DNA from: Pseudalkalibacillus sp052246725
GTDB lineage: Bacteria; Bacillota; Bacilli; Bacillales; Fictibacillaceae
Reading direction: 5' to 3' (one strand)
DNA: 64,000 nucleotides
Assembly: GCA_052246725.1 (NCBI GenBank)
Contig: JBQQCL010000001.1
Shown here: positions 26,864 through 35,819 of the stretch, piece after piece
Position numbering within the stretch: the first letter of the stretch is position 1
Layout of the letters: every line of letters starts with the position of its first letter
Position numbers and translations under genes: made by a program
Notes under the pieces: generated by a model
What the model was told of the DNA's origin: nothing
Databases searched by the model: none
The model's input: only the letters and a program-made list of their open reading frames with translations

Positions 26864-28141
26864 TTATTGAAATGGGTCGAAATACGTTTCAGCGTTTCCT
26901 TGCAGCTTTTCAGCAACATCTTCAGGTGATTGTTTTCCGAGATACATCCCTTGAAGTTCAGTCTCAAGTGTCGCCTTTGTTGTCGGATTTCCTTTGTTAA
27001 AATGAACGAGCATCATGTAAGGGGTAGAATTCGTATTGGATGCTTCTGCCATCGCAGTGACCAGTTCATCTTCTGTTTGGACTCCTGGAACTGCAGGGAT
27101 CCGCGCCAACTCATCCGAAAATAGTTTTGCAAATTTTTCTGTTGTCATGAACTCCAGAAATTTCTTCGCATCTTCTTTATTTTTCGAATTGGCATTGATT
27201 CCATAGGATCCATCCACCCAGGTTGTCATGGTAGGTTCATTTCCTTCAGCAGATGGCATCGGGAAGAAGCCAAGCTCCAACTCAGGATTCATTTCACGAA
27301 GCACCTCGATTTCCCAGCTTCCTAATGGGAACATGGCAGCTTCTTCCGTAAAGAAAAGCGTACGGATATCTTCCATCCCGAGACCTTCGTAATTATCCGG
27401 GAAGTATTTCTTCAACTCATCCATTGCATCAAGTGAAGAAACAAATTCATCGCTCGTGAAGGTTTTATCCCCTGAGGTGATTTGTTCAACGAATTCGCCA
27501 GCTCCATAATGTGCTGGACCGACAATCGCATGAGCTAACGACAATAGCCAGCCCTCTTTCGTTCCGAGTGCGATCGGTGTGACACCTTCTGATTTCAGCT
27601 TTTCGTTCAGATCGATGAACTCATCCCATGTTTTCGGCTCTTCTAGGCCATGCTCCTTGAAAATTTTCTTGTTGTAGAACATTTGCGCAGAATTCAGTGA
27701 CAGAGGGACACCATAGATTTTGCCGTCTTCAGATGTCGCAGCAGAAATCGTATCATCTGTAAATGTATCGATGCCCTCTAGATCATCAAGCGGCTCAAGG
27801 TATCCTGCTTTCGCAAGTTCCATTCCAGGTGCGTAAGGACGGAGCTGGATGATATCCGGCCCTTCACCACTTTGTAAGGCCGTGTTGAGAATCGTATCGT
27901 ATTCCGTATTTTTTGAAGGCTTGAATTCGATCTTGATGTCTGGATGTTCTTCATTAAACGCCTCGATGATTTTGTCATAGGCAGCCTTATCTTCCGTTCT
28001 CCAGCTTCCTATTGTCAGGATGTCGCCACCGGAGTCATCCCCATTGCTATCGGAGTCGCTTCCGCCTGTACTATTGCACCCTGCAAGTGCAAGGGACAAA
28101 AGTAAGAGCACCCCAAGAAACAAACTGAACCACCGTTTCAT
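26864..28141 (-). CDS. Sugar ABC transporter substrate-binding lipoprotein (MurNAc locus)
   Basis: 425 residues from ATG 28141 with AGGAGGGG 9 nt upstream. The signal peptide ends in LALAGC, a lipobox, followed by a Ser/Asp/Gly-rich linker. The body is a MalE/UgpB-type extracellular solute-binding protein (GEGPDIIQLRPYAPGMELAKAGYLEPL; GVPLSLNSAQMFYNKKIF; AMFPLGSWEIEVL). The ligand is unknown; being inside a murR-murQ-namZ operon suggests MurNAc or a MurNAc-containing compound. The stop is followed by the 32-bp hairpin repeat. Confidence 0.9.
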   Translation of the reverse strand: MKRWFSLFLGVLLLLSLALAGCNSTGGSDSDSNGDDSGGDILTIGSWRTEDKAAYDKIIEAFNEEHPDIKIEFKPSKNTEYDTILNTALQSGEGPDIIQLRPYAPGMELAKAGYLEPLDDLEGIDTFTDDTISAATSEDGKIYGVPLSLNSAQMFYNKKIFKEHGLEEPKTWDEFIDLNEKLKSEGVTPIALGTKEGWLLSLAHAIVGPAHYGAGEFVEQITSGDKTFTSDEFVSSLDAMDELKKYFPDNYEGLGMEDIRTLFFTEEAAMFPLGSWEIEVLREMNPELELGFFPMPSAEGNEPTMTTWVDGSYGINANSKNKEDAKKFLEFMTTEKFAKLFSDELARIPAVPGVQTEDELVTAMAEASNTNSTPYMMLVHFNKGNPTTKATLETELQGMYLGKQSPEDVAEKLQGNAETYFDPFQ

Positions 28142-28224
28142 CACATTGAACCCCTCCTGTTAAAATGTTTATTTTTGCTAATCAGCAAAATTTTTACATA
28201 CCCCACCAAGTGAATGACTACGAC

Positions 28225-29085
28225 TCATCGATCCATTTGCTTTGATACTTGCACCGCTTTTCTTGTCCTTTCGAGTGCATCAATGCTTTCATCATATTTC
28301 CTGCTCGTCATCCCGATATATAAAATATCGATCACATTCAACTGTGAGATCCGGGAACTCATTGCTCCACTTCGGATACTCTGCTCCAATGAACTTGTGA
28401 ACAGATTGATATCCGTCAAGTCCGCTACAGGATTGCTCCCGAATTTCGTCAGTGAAATCGTTTTAGCTCCCTTTTCTTTTGCGATCTTCAAGGATTCAAT
28501 CACATCTTTTGTCCTTCCAGAATAAGAAATGCCGAATGCAACATCTGCTTCTGTCAAATTTGCACTGATCGTCCCCTGTGTATCAAAGTCGAACGCCGCT
28601 TCACACCAACGATTGATCCTTGTCAGTTTCTGCTTGAAATCCTGTGCAATGACTGCCGAAGCCCCGATGCCGTATATAGCAATTTTCCTGGCTTTGCTCA
28701 ATACGTCCACCGCCACTTCAACCTGTTCAGGAGTAAGAACTGAAAGGGTATCATTGATAGATTGGATGTTGTTATGTGAAATCGTCCCGATCATAGAAGC
28801 GATCGAACCATTCGTCGGTATTTCCTGATAGGAATGGTTATTGTTATTGAATTGGGCAAGATCACCTGCAATCCTCAGTTTCAATTCCTGAAATCCTTTA
28901 TAGCTGAGGGCTCTTGAAAGGCGGATGATCGTCGCTTCACTGACTTGTGTCCTTTTCGCAAGCTTCTGGACGGATAAGTTCACCACTTCACCAGGGTTGG
29001 TCAAAATGTATTCAGCCACTTTCCGTTCAGAGGGCTTCAAGGAAGGCATACATTCTTGGATGCTGATTAATCCACCATTTAACAT
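28225..29085 (-). CDS. RpiR/MurR family transcriptional regulator
   Basis: 286 residues from ATG 29085 with AGGAG 9 nt upstream. The N-terminal HTH_6 domain (LKPSERKVAEYIL; QVSEATIIRLSRALSYKGFQEL) is followed by a SIS domain (IAIYGIGASAVIAQDFKQKL; GISYSGRTKDVIESL) that binds a phosphosugar. In Bacillus subtilis the equivalent MurR controls the murQ operon and responds to MurNAc-6-phosphate; the same role is likely here. It lies between namZ and the importer genes. Confidence 0.92.
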   Translation of the reverse strand: MLNGGLISIQECMPSLKPSERKVAEYILTNPGEVVNLSVQKLAKRTQVSEATIIRLSRALSYKGFQELKLRIAGDLAQFNNNNHSYQEIPTNGSIASMIGTISHNNIQSINDTLSVLTPEQVEVAVDVLSKARKIAIYGIGASAVIAQDFKQKLTRINRWCEAAFDFDTQGTISANLTEADVAFGISYSGRTKDVIESLKIAKEKGAKTISLTKFGSNPVADLTDINLFTSSLEQSIRSGAMSSRISQLNVIDILYIGMTSRKYDESIDALERTRKAVQVSKQMDR

Positions 29086-29102
29086 CAAACCGATCTCCTA
29101 AA

Positions 29103-30365
29103 TCAATAAAGCAGATATTGCTCGCGTGTATTTTTGAATTGTTCGAGATCGTCCTGCCATTGAGCTTTGATTTCTTTTACAGATTGTCCCTCCTCAATCG
29201 CATCACGCACCCATCCGTTTCCGATCAATAAATCGAAGAATGACACTCCAGCACTGTTTTCAGCACGGAATTCAAAATCCTCCGGGTAGTTGTCATGAAT
29301 GGTTTTCACGAGGTGAAGACCGGTTTCGACTGGCGAGAAGGCTTTTTGATCCGTTACATGCAGCTGGACGCCATGACTCAACTGACCACTATGTTTTGAA
29401 AACACAGGTGTAAACGACGCTGCACGGAATGTAACCCCGCGTAATTTCAAATCATTCAATTCCGCAGCCAGTTCTGTACTGTTGATGAACGGTGCCCCAA
29501 TCAATTCGAACGGTTTTGTCGTCCCTCTTCCTTCCGATACGTTCGTTCCTTCAATCAAAGCTGCGCCTGGGTAGACGAGGGCTGTATCGACTGTCGGCAT
29601 ATTCGGTGATGGCAGTACAAATTCAAGCGAAGTATCATCGTAATACATATTCCGTTTCCAACCATCCATTTCAACAACTGTCAGGTCTGCTCCGATTTCG
29701 AACTCTTCATTGAACAAGCGTGCCAGCTCACCCACTGTCATGCCATGACGAAGCGGAATCGGATACATTCCGACAAATGAACTGTATTCCGGATCAAGTA
29801 CTGGTCCTTCCACTTTTGTTCCGCTGATCGGATTTGGACGGTCCAAGACGATGAACGGGATATCGTTTTCGGCAGCTGCTTCCATTGCGTATGCCATCGT
29901 GTAGATATACGTATAGAAGCGAGTGCCGACATCCTGGATATCAAAAAGAAGGACATCTACGTTTTCAAGCATTTCAGGAGTCGGTTTTCTTGTTTGACCA
30001 TAGAGGCTGTACACTGGAAGTCCTGTCTCTTCATCAATGTAGAACTCCACATATTCCCCAGCCTGCGCACTCCCGCGCACGCCATGCTCTGGTCCGTATA
30101 AGGCTGTCAGATTCACGTCCGGATCGTTATGAAGCAGATCTACGATGCTATTAAGCTCCTGATCCACGCCTGTTGGATTCGTGATCAGTCCTACCTTCTG
30201 CCCTTCAATCAGATCCTTCTGCTCATCCAACAAGACTTCAACTCCAAGTTTTACTTGCTTGCCTTGTTTTCCTTTCCCTTTTCCATCAGCGTTGGTGGTG
30301 AGTGCCGCTGTCAACGAAGACAATACAAGAACAGTCGTTATGACCATGACGAACCATTTTTTCAC
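29103..30365 (-). CDS. namZ: Exo-beta-N-acetylmuramidase NamZ (GH171, DUF1343)
   Basis: 420 residues. A signal peptide (about residues 1-26, ending SLTAALTTNA) is followed by a Lys/Gly-rich linker and the DUF1343 domain: LYGPEHGVRG, LFDIQDVGTRFYTYIYTM, IVLDRPNP, VEGPVLDP, ALIEGTNVSEGRGTTKPFE. NamZ of Bacillus subtilis removes terminal MurNAc from peptidoglycan strands outside the cell. The Glu in YGPEHG is at the active site of the family. The start is GTG 30365 with GGAGG 7 nt upstream. It is the second gene of the operon, between the serine hydrolase and the MurR-like regulator. Confidence 0.93.
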   Translation of the reverse strand: MKKWFVMVITTVLVLSSLTAALTTNADGKGKGKQGKQVKLGVEVLLDEQKDLIEGQKVGLITNPTGVDQELNSIVDLLHNDPDVNLTALYGPEHGVRGSAQAGEYVEFYIDEETGLPVYSLYGQTRKPTPEMLENVDVLLFDIQDVGTRFYTYIYTMAYAMEAAAENDIPFIVLDRPNPISGTKVEGPVLDPEYSSFVGMYPIPLRHGMTVGELARLFNEEFEIGADLTVVEMDGWKRNMYYDDTSLEFVLPSPNMPTVDTALVYPGAALIEGTNVSEGRGTTKPFELIGAPFINSTELAAELNDLKLRGVTFRAASFTPVFSKHSGQLSHGVQLHVTDQKAFSPVETGLHLVKTIHDNYPEDFEFRAENSAGVSFFDLLIGNGWVRDAIEEGQSVKEIKAQWQDDLEQFKNTREQYLLY

Positions 30366-30393
30366 TGTAATCCCTCCTACTTAGTTTTAGAGA

Positions 30394-32100
30394 TTAAAAG
30401 TCTCGAAGCTCCCAGCCTTCACCAGAAAATTCTGGGGCCATTTCCGTCCTATCTTCCAGTTCCAATTTCAGATTGTCGATGTACCAGCCCCGTCCATTCG
30501 TGTAGCTATCTGTTTCATAACGGAATCTCACATATTTTGCATTGGCCGGCACTTCTACTTGAACTTGATTCCATTCACTGCTTCCAGTAAACGAATCATG
30601 GATTTGAGACCAGCTTTCCCCATCCTCTGAAACTTCGATTTTTCCTGTATCGTAACCAGACTCGAGCCTGTACCAGGTATCGAAGGTCAGCGTAGCAGAT
30701 CCACTCAAATCGACTTCAGCAGTAAGCGAACGCTCCATCGCATCGCCATAGCCAGAGAACCAGGCCGGACTTTTATCAATCATCTCAACCGGAATGGCGT
30801 CAGCTACCTGTCTAGCAAACGCGCGTCTTGCAACATTCGTTGAAACTGTGTTTCGCGTCGGGTGGACACGATTTGTTAAAAGAATGGCGATTGTTGCGTT
30901 ATTCAAATCGACTACGATCGATGTCCCTGTGTAACCGGTGTGACCGACTGTCGAGCTGGAAGAAAGGGCATCCATGAACCAGCCTTGCTGAATCTCCCAC
31001 CCTAAACCATGGTCATCTCCAGGAAACTCTGGAATTTGGTTTTCTACGAGTAGCTTGATCGTTTCAGGCTTGAGAATCTGCTTGTTCCCATACCGGCCGT
31101 CATTTACATACATGTGTGCAAGTTTGCCAAGGTCCTCAGCTGTGGAAAAGACACCAGCATGTCCAGCCACTCCATCAAGGGACCAGGCATTTTCATCATG
31201 CACGTCTCCCCAGACAAGACCACGATTGGTCCATGGCTGGTATTCTGTGGCAGCAATCCGTTCTTTGAGGGATGCAGGCGGGTTGTACATCGTATCGTCC
31301 ATGCCTAACGGATCGGTGATATTCTCTTTTACAAATTGATCGAGCCGCTTGCCAGAAAGACGTTCAACCAATGCACCGAGTGTAATCATGTTCAAATCGC
31401 TGTATGTATACGTCGTACCCGGTTCATTGTTAAGAGGGTGTGCAAATACGATCTGAAGCCGTTCCTCACGGCTATCGCCTTGCGTGTAGAGAGGAATCCA
31501 TGCTGTAAAACCTGAGGTGTGGGTCATCAATTGCCTGATTGTCACGTTTTCCTTTCCGTTCTCTGCAAATTCCGGAATGTGATCTGCTACTGGGTCATCC
31601 AATTCAAAATAGCCCTCTTCGTAAAGCTTCATTGCGGCAGTTGTGGTGAAGATCTTACTGATGGACGCAAGATCGAATATCGTATCGTCTTGCATCTCGA
31701 TCGGATTTTCCATTTCATTTTGGCTATCATCCGTATAACGAGCTGCATACCCATAAGATTCATGTTTGACAATATGGCCGCGTCTTGCCACCAACGCTAC
31801 TGCACCTGGCATCACATTGTCTTGAATCATCGTGTCCATCACACCATCGATTTCTTGTAACGGTTCACTTCTCATCCCGGCCCCCCTTATCGATCCTGGT
31901 TTGAGAATGGGTAAAACAGGACCAGGATTTCCCCATGAAAAAGCTGGATGAGCATTACTGTTATTGCTCTTGGTTTCATTTTGTTCAATGCTAGGAGTTA
32001 CAGGATGATTGTCATTCGCATTTACAAAATTACTACCTGCTACTGAACTTGAACAAGCCAACAAAGCCGCTAATGTAGCACTCAATGTTTTGGTTTTCAT
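30394..32100 (-). CDS. Serine hydrolase, beta-lactamase/AmpH-like (YbbE type)
   Basis: 568 residues. The N-terminus (MKTKTLSATLAALLAC) looks like a lipoprotein signal. The beta-lactamase-like domain (about residues 80-440) has SISK (S146 to K149), YSDLN as the Tyr-containing second motif and HTGYTG as the third. A C-terminal jelly-roll domain (about 460-550; GYDTGKIEVSEDGESWSQI) resembles those of immune inhibitor A-type proteins. Related proteins sit beside NamZ and NagZ in the Bacillus subtilis recycling cluster; peptidoglycan peptide or ester hydrolysis is possible but unproven. First gene of the operon, ATG with GGGAGG 4 nt upstream. Confidence 0.88.
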   Translation of the reverse strand: MKTKTLSATLAALLACSSSVAGSNFVNANDNHPVTPSIEQNETKSNNSNAHPAFSWGNPGPVLPILKPGSIRGAGMRSEPLQEIDGVMDTMIQDNVMPGAVALVARRGHIVKHESYGYAARYTDDSQNEMENPIEMQDDTIFDLASISKIFTTTAAMKLYEEGYFELDDPVADHIPEFAENGKENVTIRQLMTHTSGFTAWIPLYTQGDSREERLQIVFAHPLNNEPGTTYTYSDLNMITLGALVERLSGKRLDQFVKENITDPLGMDDTMYNPPASLKERIAATEYQPWTNRGLVWGDVHDENAWSLDGVAGHAGVFSTAEDLGKLAHMYVNDGRYGNKQILKPETIKLLVENQIPEFPGDDHGLGWEIQQGWFMDALSSSSTVGHTGYTGTSIVVDLNNATIAILLTNRVHPTRNTVSTNVARRAFARQVADAIPVEMIDKSPAWFSGYGDAMERSLTAEVDLSGSATLTFDTWYRLESGYDTGKIEVSEDGESWSQIHDSFTGSSEWNQVQVEVPANAKYVRFRYETDSYTNGRGWYIDNLKLELEDRTEMAPEFSGEGWELRDF

Positions 32101-32439
32101 AGTGCCTCCCTTTTACATAGTTGATCATTAAAGAGCTATGTAGCTGCAGTAGCCTCCTTCCGTTCTTGAAAATGTAAGTGCTTCCAAAATCTATCTTCAG
32201 GTTACCTAAGGGTAAAACAAGTTGTCTATACCACTTAAGTCCCTAACAACCGATATCGAGACGTTAATCGAGACCATTGATTCAGTCCTAATTAATTATT
32301 TTTGAAATATTATGACAATTATAACGCTGGATTATGAAGTTTTATTTCAAGGGGCTTTTTAAAATTGATGATGATCCACTGTTGTAGAGCTCTTTCACCT
32401 GAAAAAGTTTTGAGGGCGATATTTGGTACAGATCCTTCA

Positions 32440-32575
32440 TGATTTCTTCTCTTCCTGTCCCATTACACATACTTTTGGGACAGACTCTCGGGGATTTCTC
32501 CTCTTCCTGTCCCATAAAACACCAACCTTGGACACTTCATCGCTGTTTTCTCTCTCTACTGTCCGAACGAGCAAC
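32440..32575. repeat. Imperfect tandem repeat with GGGACAG units
   Basis: Read on the plus strand, CTTCCTGTCCCAT occurs twice (about 32452 and 32506) and a weaker CTACTGTCC copy once (about 32556). Each is preceded by a pyrimidine-rich TTTCTCCTC stretch, with a spacing of roughly 50-55 bp. It is non-coding. Confidence 0.55.
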
Positions 32576-32586
32576 AAGTTAAAAAA

Positions 32587-32613
32587 CGGAGCTGGCCAAT
32601 AGAGGCAGCTCCG
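32587..32613 (-). terminator. Rho-independent terminator of the PTS gene
   Basis: CGGAGCTG / CAGCTCCG with an 11-nt loop, followed by TTTTTT on the minus strand, 15-40 bp past the PTS gene stop. Confidence 0.9.
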
Positions 32614-32628
32614 CTCTTTTTACATCGA

Positions 32629-34530
32629 TCATTTTCTAATTTCAATGACGTTTGTTTCACCCTGATTGATCGTTCCAGATTTCTTCAATTCGACTCTTTC
32701 ACCCTCATCTAGATTGGTGAAGATGATCGGTGTAACGGTAGATTTCGCATTCTTTTGTAAATAGTCCAGGTCGAGCCCCAGTAATTTTTGCCCTTGCTTG
32801 ACTTCATCACCAGCTTTGACATAAGCCTGGAACCCTTCACCATTCAATTCCACTGTATCCAATCCAACATGGATCAAGATTTCATAGCCATTTTTCGATT
32901 CAATCCCGATTGCATGTTTCGTCGGGAACAGATTGATGACTTTTCCGTCAACTGGTGAGGCGATCGTTTTTCCAGTCGGTTCAACCGCAAAACCGTCACC
33001 CATCATCCGTTCAGAAAATGTCGGGTCATCAACATTAGTAATTGGAATGATACGACCTTCAATTGGCGAGGCAAAATCATTTTCACCAAGCGCCGATCTA
33101 GCAGTTGTTTTTCCGTCATCAACAGGGACTGATTCTTGAGGAGAATTATCTTCATTTGCCATTTTACGCTGCATGGCGGTGGCCACGAACTCAACATTCG
33201 TACCAACAACCACTTGAAGATTTCTCCGGTCAATTTTCATAATCCCTTTTGCTCCGTGCCTTTTCAACGCCTGTTCATCAATCGCATTCATATCTGCAAT
33301 ATTTAATCGAAGACGGGTTGCACAGCTGTCAATCGATTGGATATTTGCTTTACCACCAAGCCCTTTAATGAAATGATGTGCCATATCTTCATATTGGTTA
33401 CCAGTGCCAGCCGAAGTGGAAAGATTATCCTCAACCATTTCCTCATCATCTTCACGACCTGGTGTTTTCAGATCCAATGCTTTGATAAGGAAATAGAAAA
33501 CGACAAAATAAATGGCTGCATAGATCAGACCAACGATGAACAATAGCCACGGCCGTTGGGCAAGACCGAAATTCAAAATGTAGTCGATTGCCCCTGCGGA
33601 AAACCCGAATCCATGATGGATGTCCAACGCATAAGTAACCACCATCGCACTACCAGTCAATAACGCATGTACGCCATATAAAATAGGTGATAAGAACATG
33701 AAAGAGAACTCGATCGGTTCTGTAATACCTGTCAGGAAGGAAGTGAAGGCAATCCCGACCAGTAACCCGGTGACCGCTTTTTTCTTTTCCTTTTTAGCAG
33801 CAGCAATCATTGCGAAACATGCTGCAGGGAGACCGAACATCATGATTGGGAAGAAGCCGGCCATGAATATTCCAGCTTCCGGATCACCCGCAAAGAAACG
33901 ATGCAGATCACCAGTCGCTCCGTTATATTCTCCAAATACGAACCAGACAAGACTATTAAGTACATGATGCAGACCGATCGGGATAAGCAAACGATTCATG
34001 AACCCATAAATTCCAACTCCTGCAGCTCCTGCATCAATGATCCATTGCCCAATTGCATTGATGCCATCCTGGATTGGTGGCCACACGAATCCGAAAAGAC
34101 CTGCCAGTACAACCATCACCCCAGCCGTGATGATAGGAACAAAGCGTCTTCCTCCAAAGAAGGCGAGGTAATCTGGTAATTTTATTTCATGAAAGCGGTT
34201 GTAAAGCAGTCCAGCTATTACCCCAGATAAAATCCCCCCAAGGAATGCCATATTGATTTCTTCATTAATGGCTTTCGTCCCTTCTGTCAACACAAAAAAA
34301 GCGACCGCACCCGCTAATCCGGCAGCGCCATTCGAGTCTTTGGATAATCCGATGGCTACCCCAATCGCGAAAAGAAGCGGCAGATGGGCAAAAATAGCAT
34401 TACCAGAAGCTGCAATGAACGGGATCCCTAATAAATCATCTTGTCCCACACGTAAAAGCAATGCGGCTGCCGGCATGATCGCAATCGGCAGCATTAATGC
34501 CCTACCGATTCTTTGCAAAAATCCTAACAT
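32629..34530 (-). CDS. nagE: PTS transporter EIICBA, N-acetylglucosamine type
   Basis: 633 residues from ATG 34530 (AGGAGG 7 nt upstream). The domain order is EIIC (about residues 1-355, membrane segments, GITEPIEFSFMF), EIIB (about 385-465, with IDSCATRLRL, the phosphorylated Cys) and EIIA (about 490-630, ending EILIHVGLDTVELNGEGF with the active His). This is the NagE/NagP layout, importing and phosphorylating GlcNAc. It has its own terminator and a long intergenic leader, so it is a separate unit from the murQ operon, but the two together could take up both sugars of peptidoglycan. MurP-type transporters lack EIIA, so GlcNAc is the better guess. Confidence 0.88.
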   Translation of the reverse strand: MLGFLQRIGRALMLPIAIMPAAALLLRVGQDDLLGIPFIAASGNAIFAHLPLLFAIGVAIGLSKDSNGAAGLAGAVAFFVLTEGTKAINEEINMAFLGGILSGVIAGLLYNRFHEIKLPDYLAFFGGRRFVPIITAGVMVVLAGLFGFVWPPIQDGINAIGQWIIDAGAAGVGIYGFMNRLLIPIGLHHVLNSLVWFVFGEYNGATGDLHRFFAGDPEAGIFMAGFFPIMMFGLPAACFAMIAAAKKEKKKAVTGLLVGIAFTSFLTGITEPIEFSFMFLSPILYGVHALLTGSAMVVTYALDIHHGFGFSAGAIDYILNFGLAQRPWLLFIVGLIYAAIYFVVFYFLIKALDLKTPGREDDEEMVEDNLSTSAGTGNQYEDMAHHFIKGLGGKANIQSIDSCATRLRLNIADMNAIDEQALKRHGAKGIMKIDRRNLQVVVGTNVEFVATAMQRKMANEDNSPQESVPVDDGKTTARSALGENDFASPIEGRIIPITNVDDPTFSERMMGDGFAVEPTGKTIASPVDGKVINLFPTKHAIGIESKNGYEILIHVGLDTVELNGEGFQAYVKAGDEVKQGQKLLGLDLDYLQKNAKSTVTPIIFTNLDEGERVELKKSGTINQGETNVIEIRK

Positions 34531-34667
34531 ATACAATCCTCCTTGTATTTTTTAAAATTTTCTGAAACCTTTTCATAAATAGATATATCAAAAAAATGCT
34601 TCCAATAGTTACAAAATTTCATAAATGGGATAAAAGTATGAAATAAAATTCCAGTTAGTTCTGTGAT

Positions 34668-34743
34668 GATTTTGAGTAATTCCGCGGGGATCTTGAGCAA
34701 AACCGAGGGGGATCTTGAGCAATTTCGGGAGGACCTTGAGCAA
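34668..34743. repeat. About 22-bp tandem repeat, three to four units
   Basis: Successive units centre on TTTGAGTAATTCCGCGGGG, CTTGAGCAAAACCGAGGGGG, CTTGAGCAATTTCGGGAGG and a partial CTTGAGCAAG. It sits upstream of the PTS gene, in a gap of about 240 bp with no gene. Confidence 0.7.
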
Positions 34744-34765
34744 GTGTAGCCTAAGAAGAGAAAAA

Positions 34766-34793
34766 GGAACTGACATTAAAAAATGTCAGCTCC
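34766..34793 (-). terminator. Terminator overlapping the end of the small membrane protein gene
   Basis: GGAACTGACATT / AATGTCAGCTCC stem, followed by TTTTTCTC on the minus strand. The stem contains the stop codon of the 34776-35072 gene. Confidence 0.8.
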
Positions 34794-35072
34794 TCTTGAT
34801 AGATGTTTTTTCGCCTTCGAAATTTTTCGGCACTCTTTTATTGAGATGACTTTATCTGCAGATGAGCGTGATACTAGAAATAAAGCTCGTTTTCTCCAGA
34901 AAAACTCCCGATAATCTCCGAAAATATATATTAAAGTCGCAAAAAATAAGATTGGTATACTTGCAATCAAGTATAACGTAAGTGTGTGTTCTGTTTGATC
35001 CACTGTCGTTTGTGCAAATGCTGCATTACTCAAGATAAACCAAAAGAACGGTACATTAAGTATGATTTTTCC
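34776..35072 (-). CDS. Small membrane protein, unknown function
   Basis: 98 residues from ATG 35072, chosen because AAGGGG lies 9 nt upstream; the first ATG at 35084 would directly touch that site. The N-terminus is a hydrophobic segment (MGKIILNVPFFWFILSNAAFAQ) that could be a signal peptide, and a second hydrophobic segment follows at about residues 28-50. The C-terminal half is basic and cytoplasmic-looking (RKRALFLVSRSSADK). I do not recognise the family. Its terminator includes the stop codon. Confidence 0.6.
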   Translation of the reverse strand, partial: GKIILNVPFFWFILSNAAFAQTTVDQTEHTLTLYLIASIPILFFATLIYIFGDYREFFWRKRALFLVSRSSADKVISIKECRKISKAKKHLSRGADIF

Positions 35073-35363
35073 CATACAAAACATCCCCTTCGTTCATCTA
35101 TTTCACCAATATTTTACTCCCTTTTAGATAAAAAAGATGTGACAAAAAACACACAATTTCCAAAAAAATAAAGTTTGAAAATTCCTTTTACACATACAAT
35201 TCAGAAGCCGCCCTTTTCCTTTTCCAGAAGGCTGAAGTTAGACCTACTAAACGGACACGTAAAATTGACACTTCGTCCTCTTTCAAAATAATTCTTTCTG
35301 TCATAAACCTATCCTCTTCATACTATAGAAGGGAAACTTCATCAGAGTTGGGGAGGTAACCTT

Positions 35364-35636
35364 TTGAAGGAGTATATCTATCACCAATGTTTACACCATG
35401 TTGAAAAGCCAGTTATGATCACGACTTATGATAAAAAGGCTTATATCGGGGTCATCAAAAAAGTGGATTCTGAAAAGGTCTACTTACAACCATTCGAAGA
35501 GAGAGATGGTCGCTTCTTTCCATTACTAGGGGCTGGACTAATTGGTTTGGGTCTTGGAGCTATCGCCGGAGTATCCCTTTTTAGACCACCATACCCTTAC
35601 CCTTACCCATACCCACCTTATGGATATGGGTGGTAA
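35364..35636 (+). CDS. Small LSm-like protein with Pro/Tyr-rich tail, unknown function
   Basis: 90 residues from TTG 35364, with GGGGAGG 6-7 nt upstream. Residues 1-48 (KPVMITTYDKKAYIGVIKKVDSEKVYLQPF) resemble a small beta-barrel like LSm/Hfq-type or related Bacillus spore-associated small proteins. A Gly-rich hydrophobic stretch (LLGAGLIGLGLGAIAGVSLF) follows, and the tail is a PYPYPYPYPPYGYGW repeat. Such tails occur in spore and surface proteins of Bacillaceae. The function is unknown. A hairpin terminator follows at 35643-35672. Confidence 0.75.
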   Translation: MKEYIYHQCLHHVEKPVMITTYDKKAYIGVIKKVDSEKVYLQPFEERDGRFFPLLGAGLIGLGLGAIAGVSLFRPPYPYPYPYPPYGYGW

Positions 35637-35642
35637 AACAAA

Positions 35643-35672
35643 AATGTCTCATTGCTGATGCAGTGGGACATT
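35643..35672 (+). terminator. Terminator after the small Pro/Tyr-rich protein gene
   Basis: AATGTCTCATTGC / GCAGTGGGACATT (13-bp stem with two G-U pairs) and a 4-nt loop, 6 bp past the stop; the T-rich tail is short. Confidence 0.65.
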
Positions 35673-35819
35673 CCTTTATAAAAATTAATGGTAATTTTGG
35701 CATTAAAATCGTCATCTTTTTTTACGAGTACTTTTATTGTTGGGGTTCGACCTCTTACTGATAGATGTTTTGGATGGAGGCTGATACAGGTTTGCAGAAC
35801 AAAAACTCTTCCATTTTCC

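Larger units (their letters stand above)
32101..32628. other. 528-bp intergenic region with promoter area, repeats and terminator
   Basis: It holds the leader of the serine hydrolase-namZ-murQ operon (with a near-cre TGTAAGTGCTTCCA at 32173-32186, one mismatch at the central C), three imperfect copies of a GGGACAG-containing repeat at about 32440-32575, and the PTS terminator at 32587-32613. I could not place a confident promoter. Confidence 0.6.

Noticed and set aside
32173..32186. Near-cre TGTAAGTGCTTCCA before the serine hydrolase operon
   Set aside because: The central CG of cre is TG here and no promoter could be placed around it, so it is mentioned only as a possibility.
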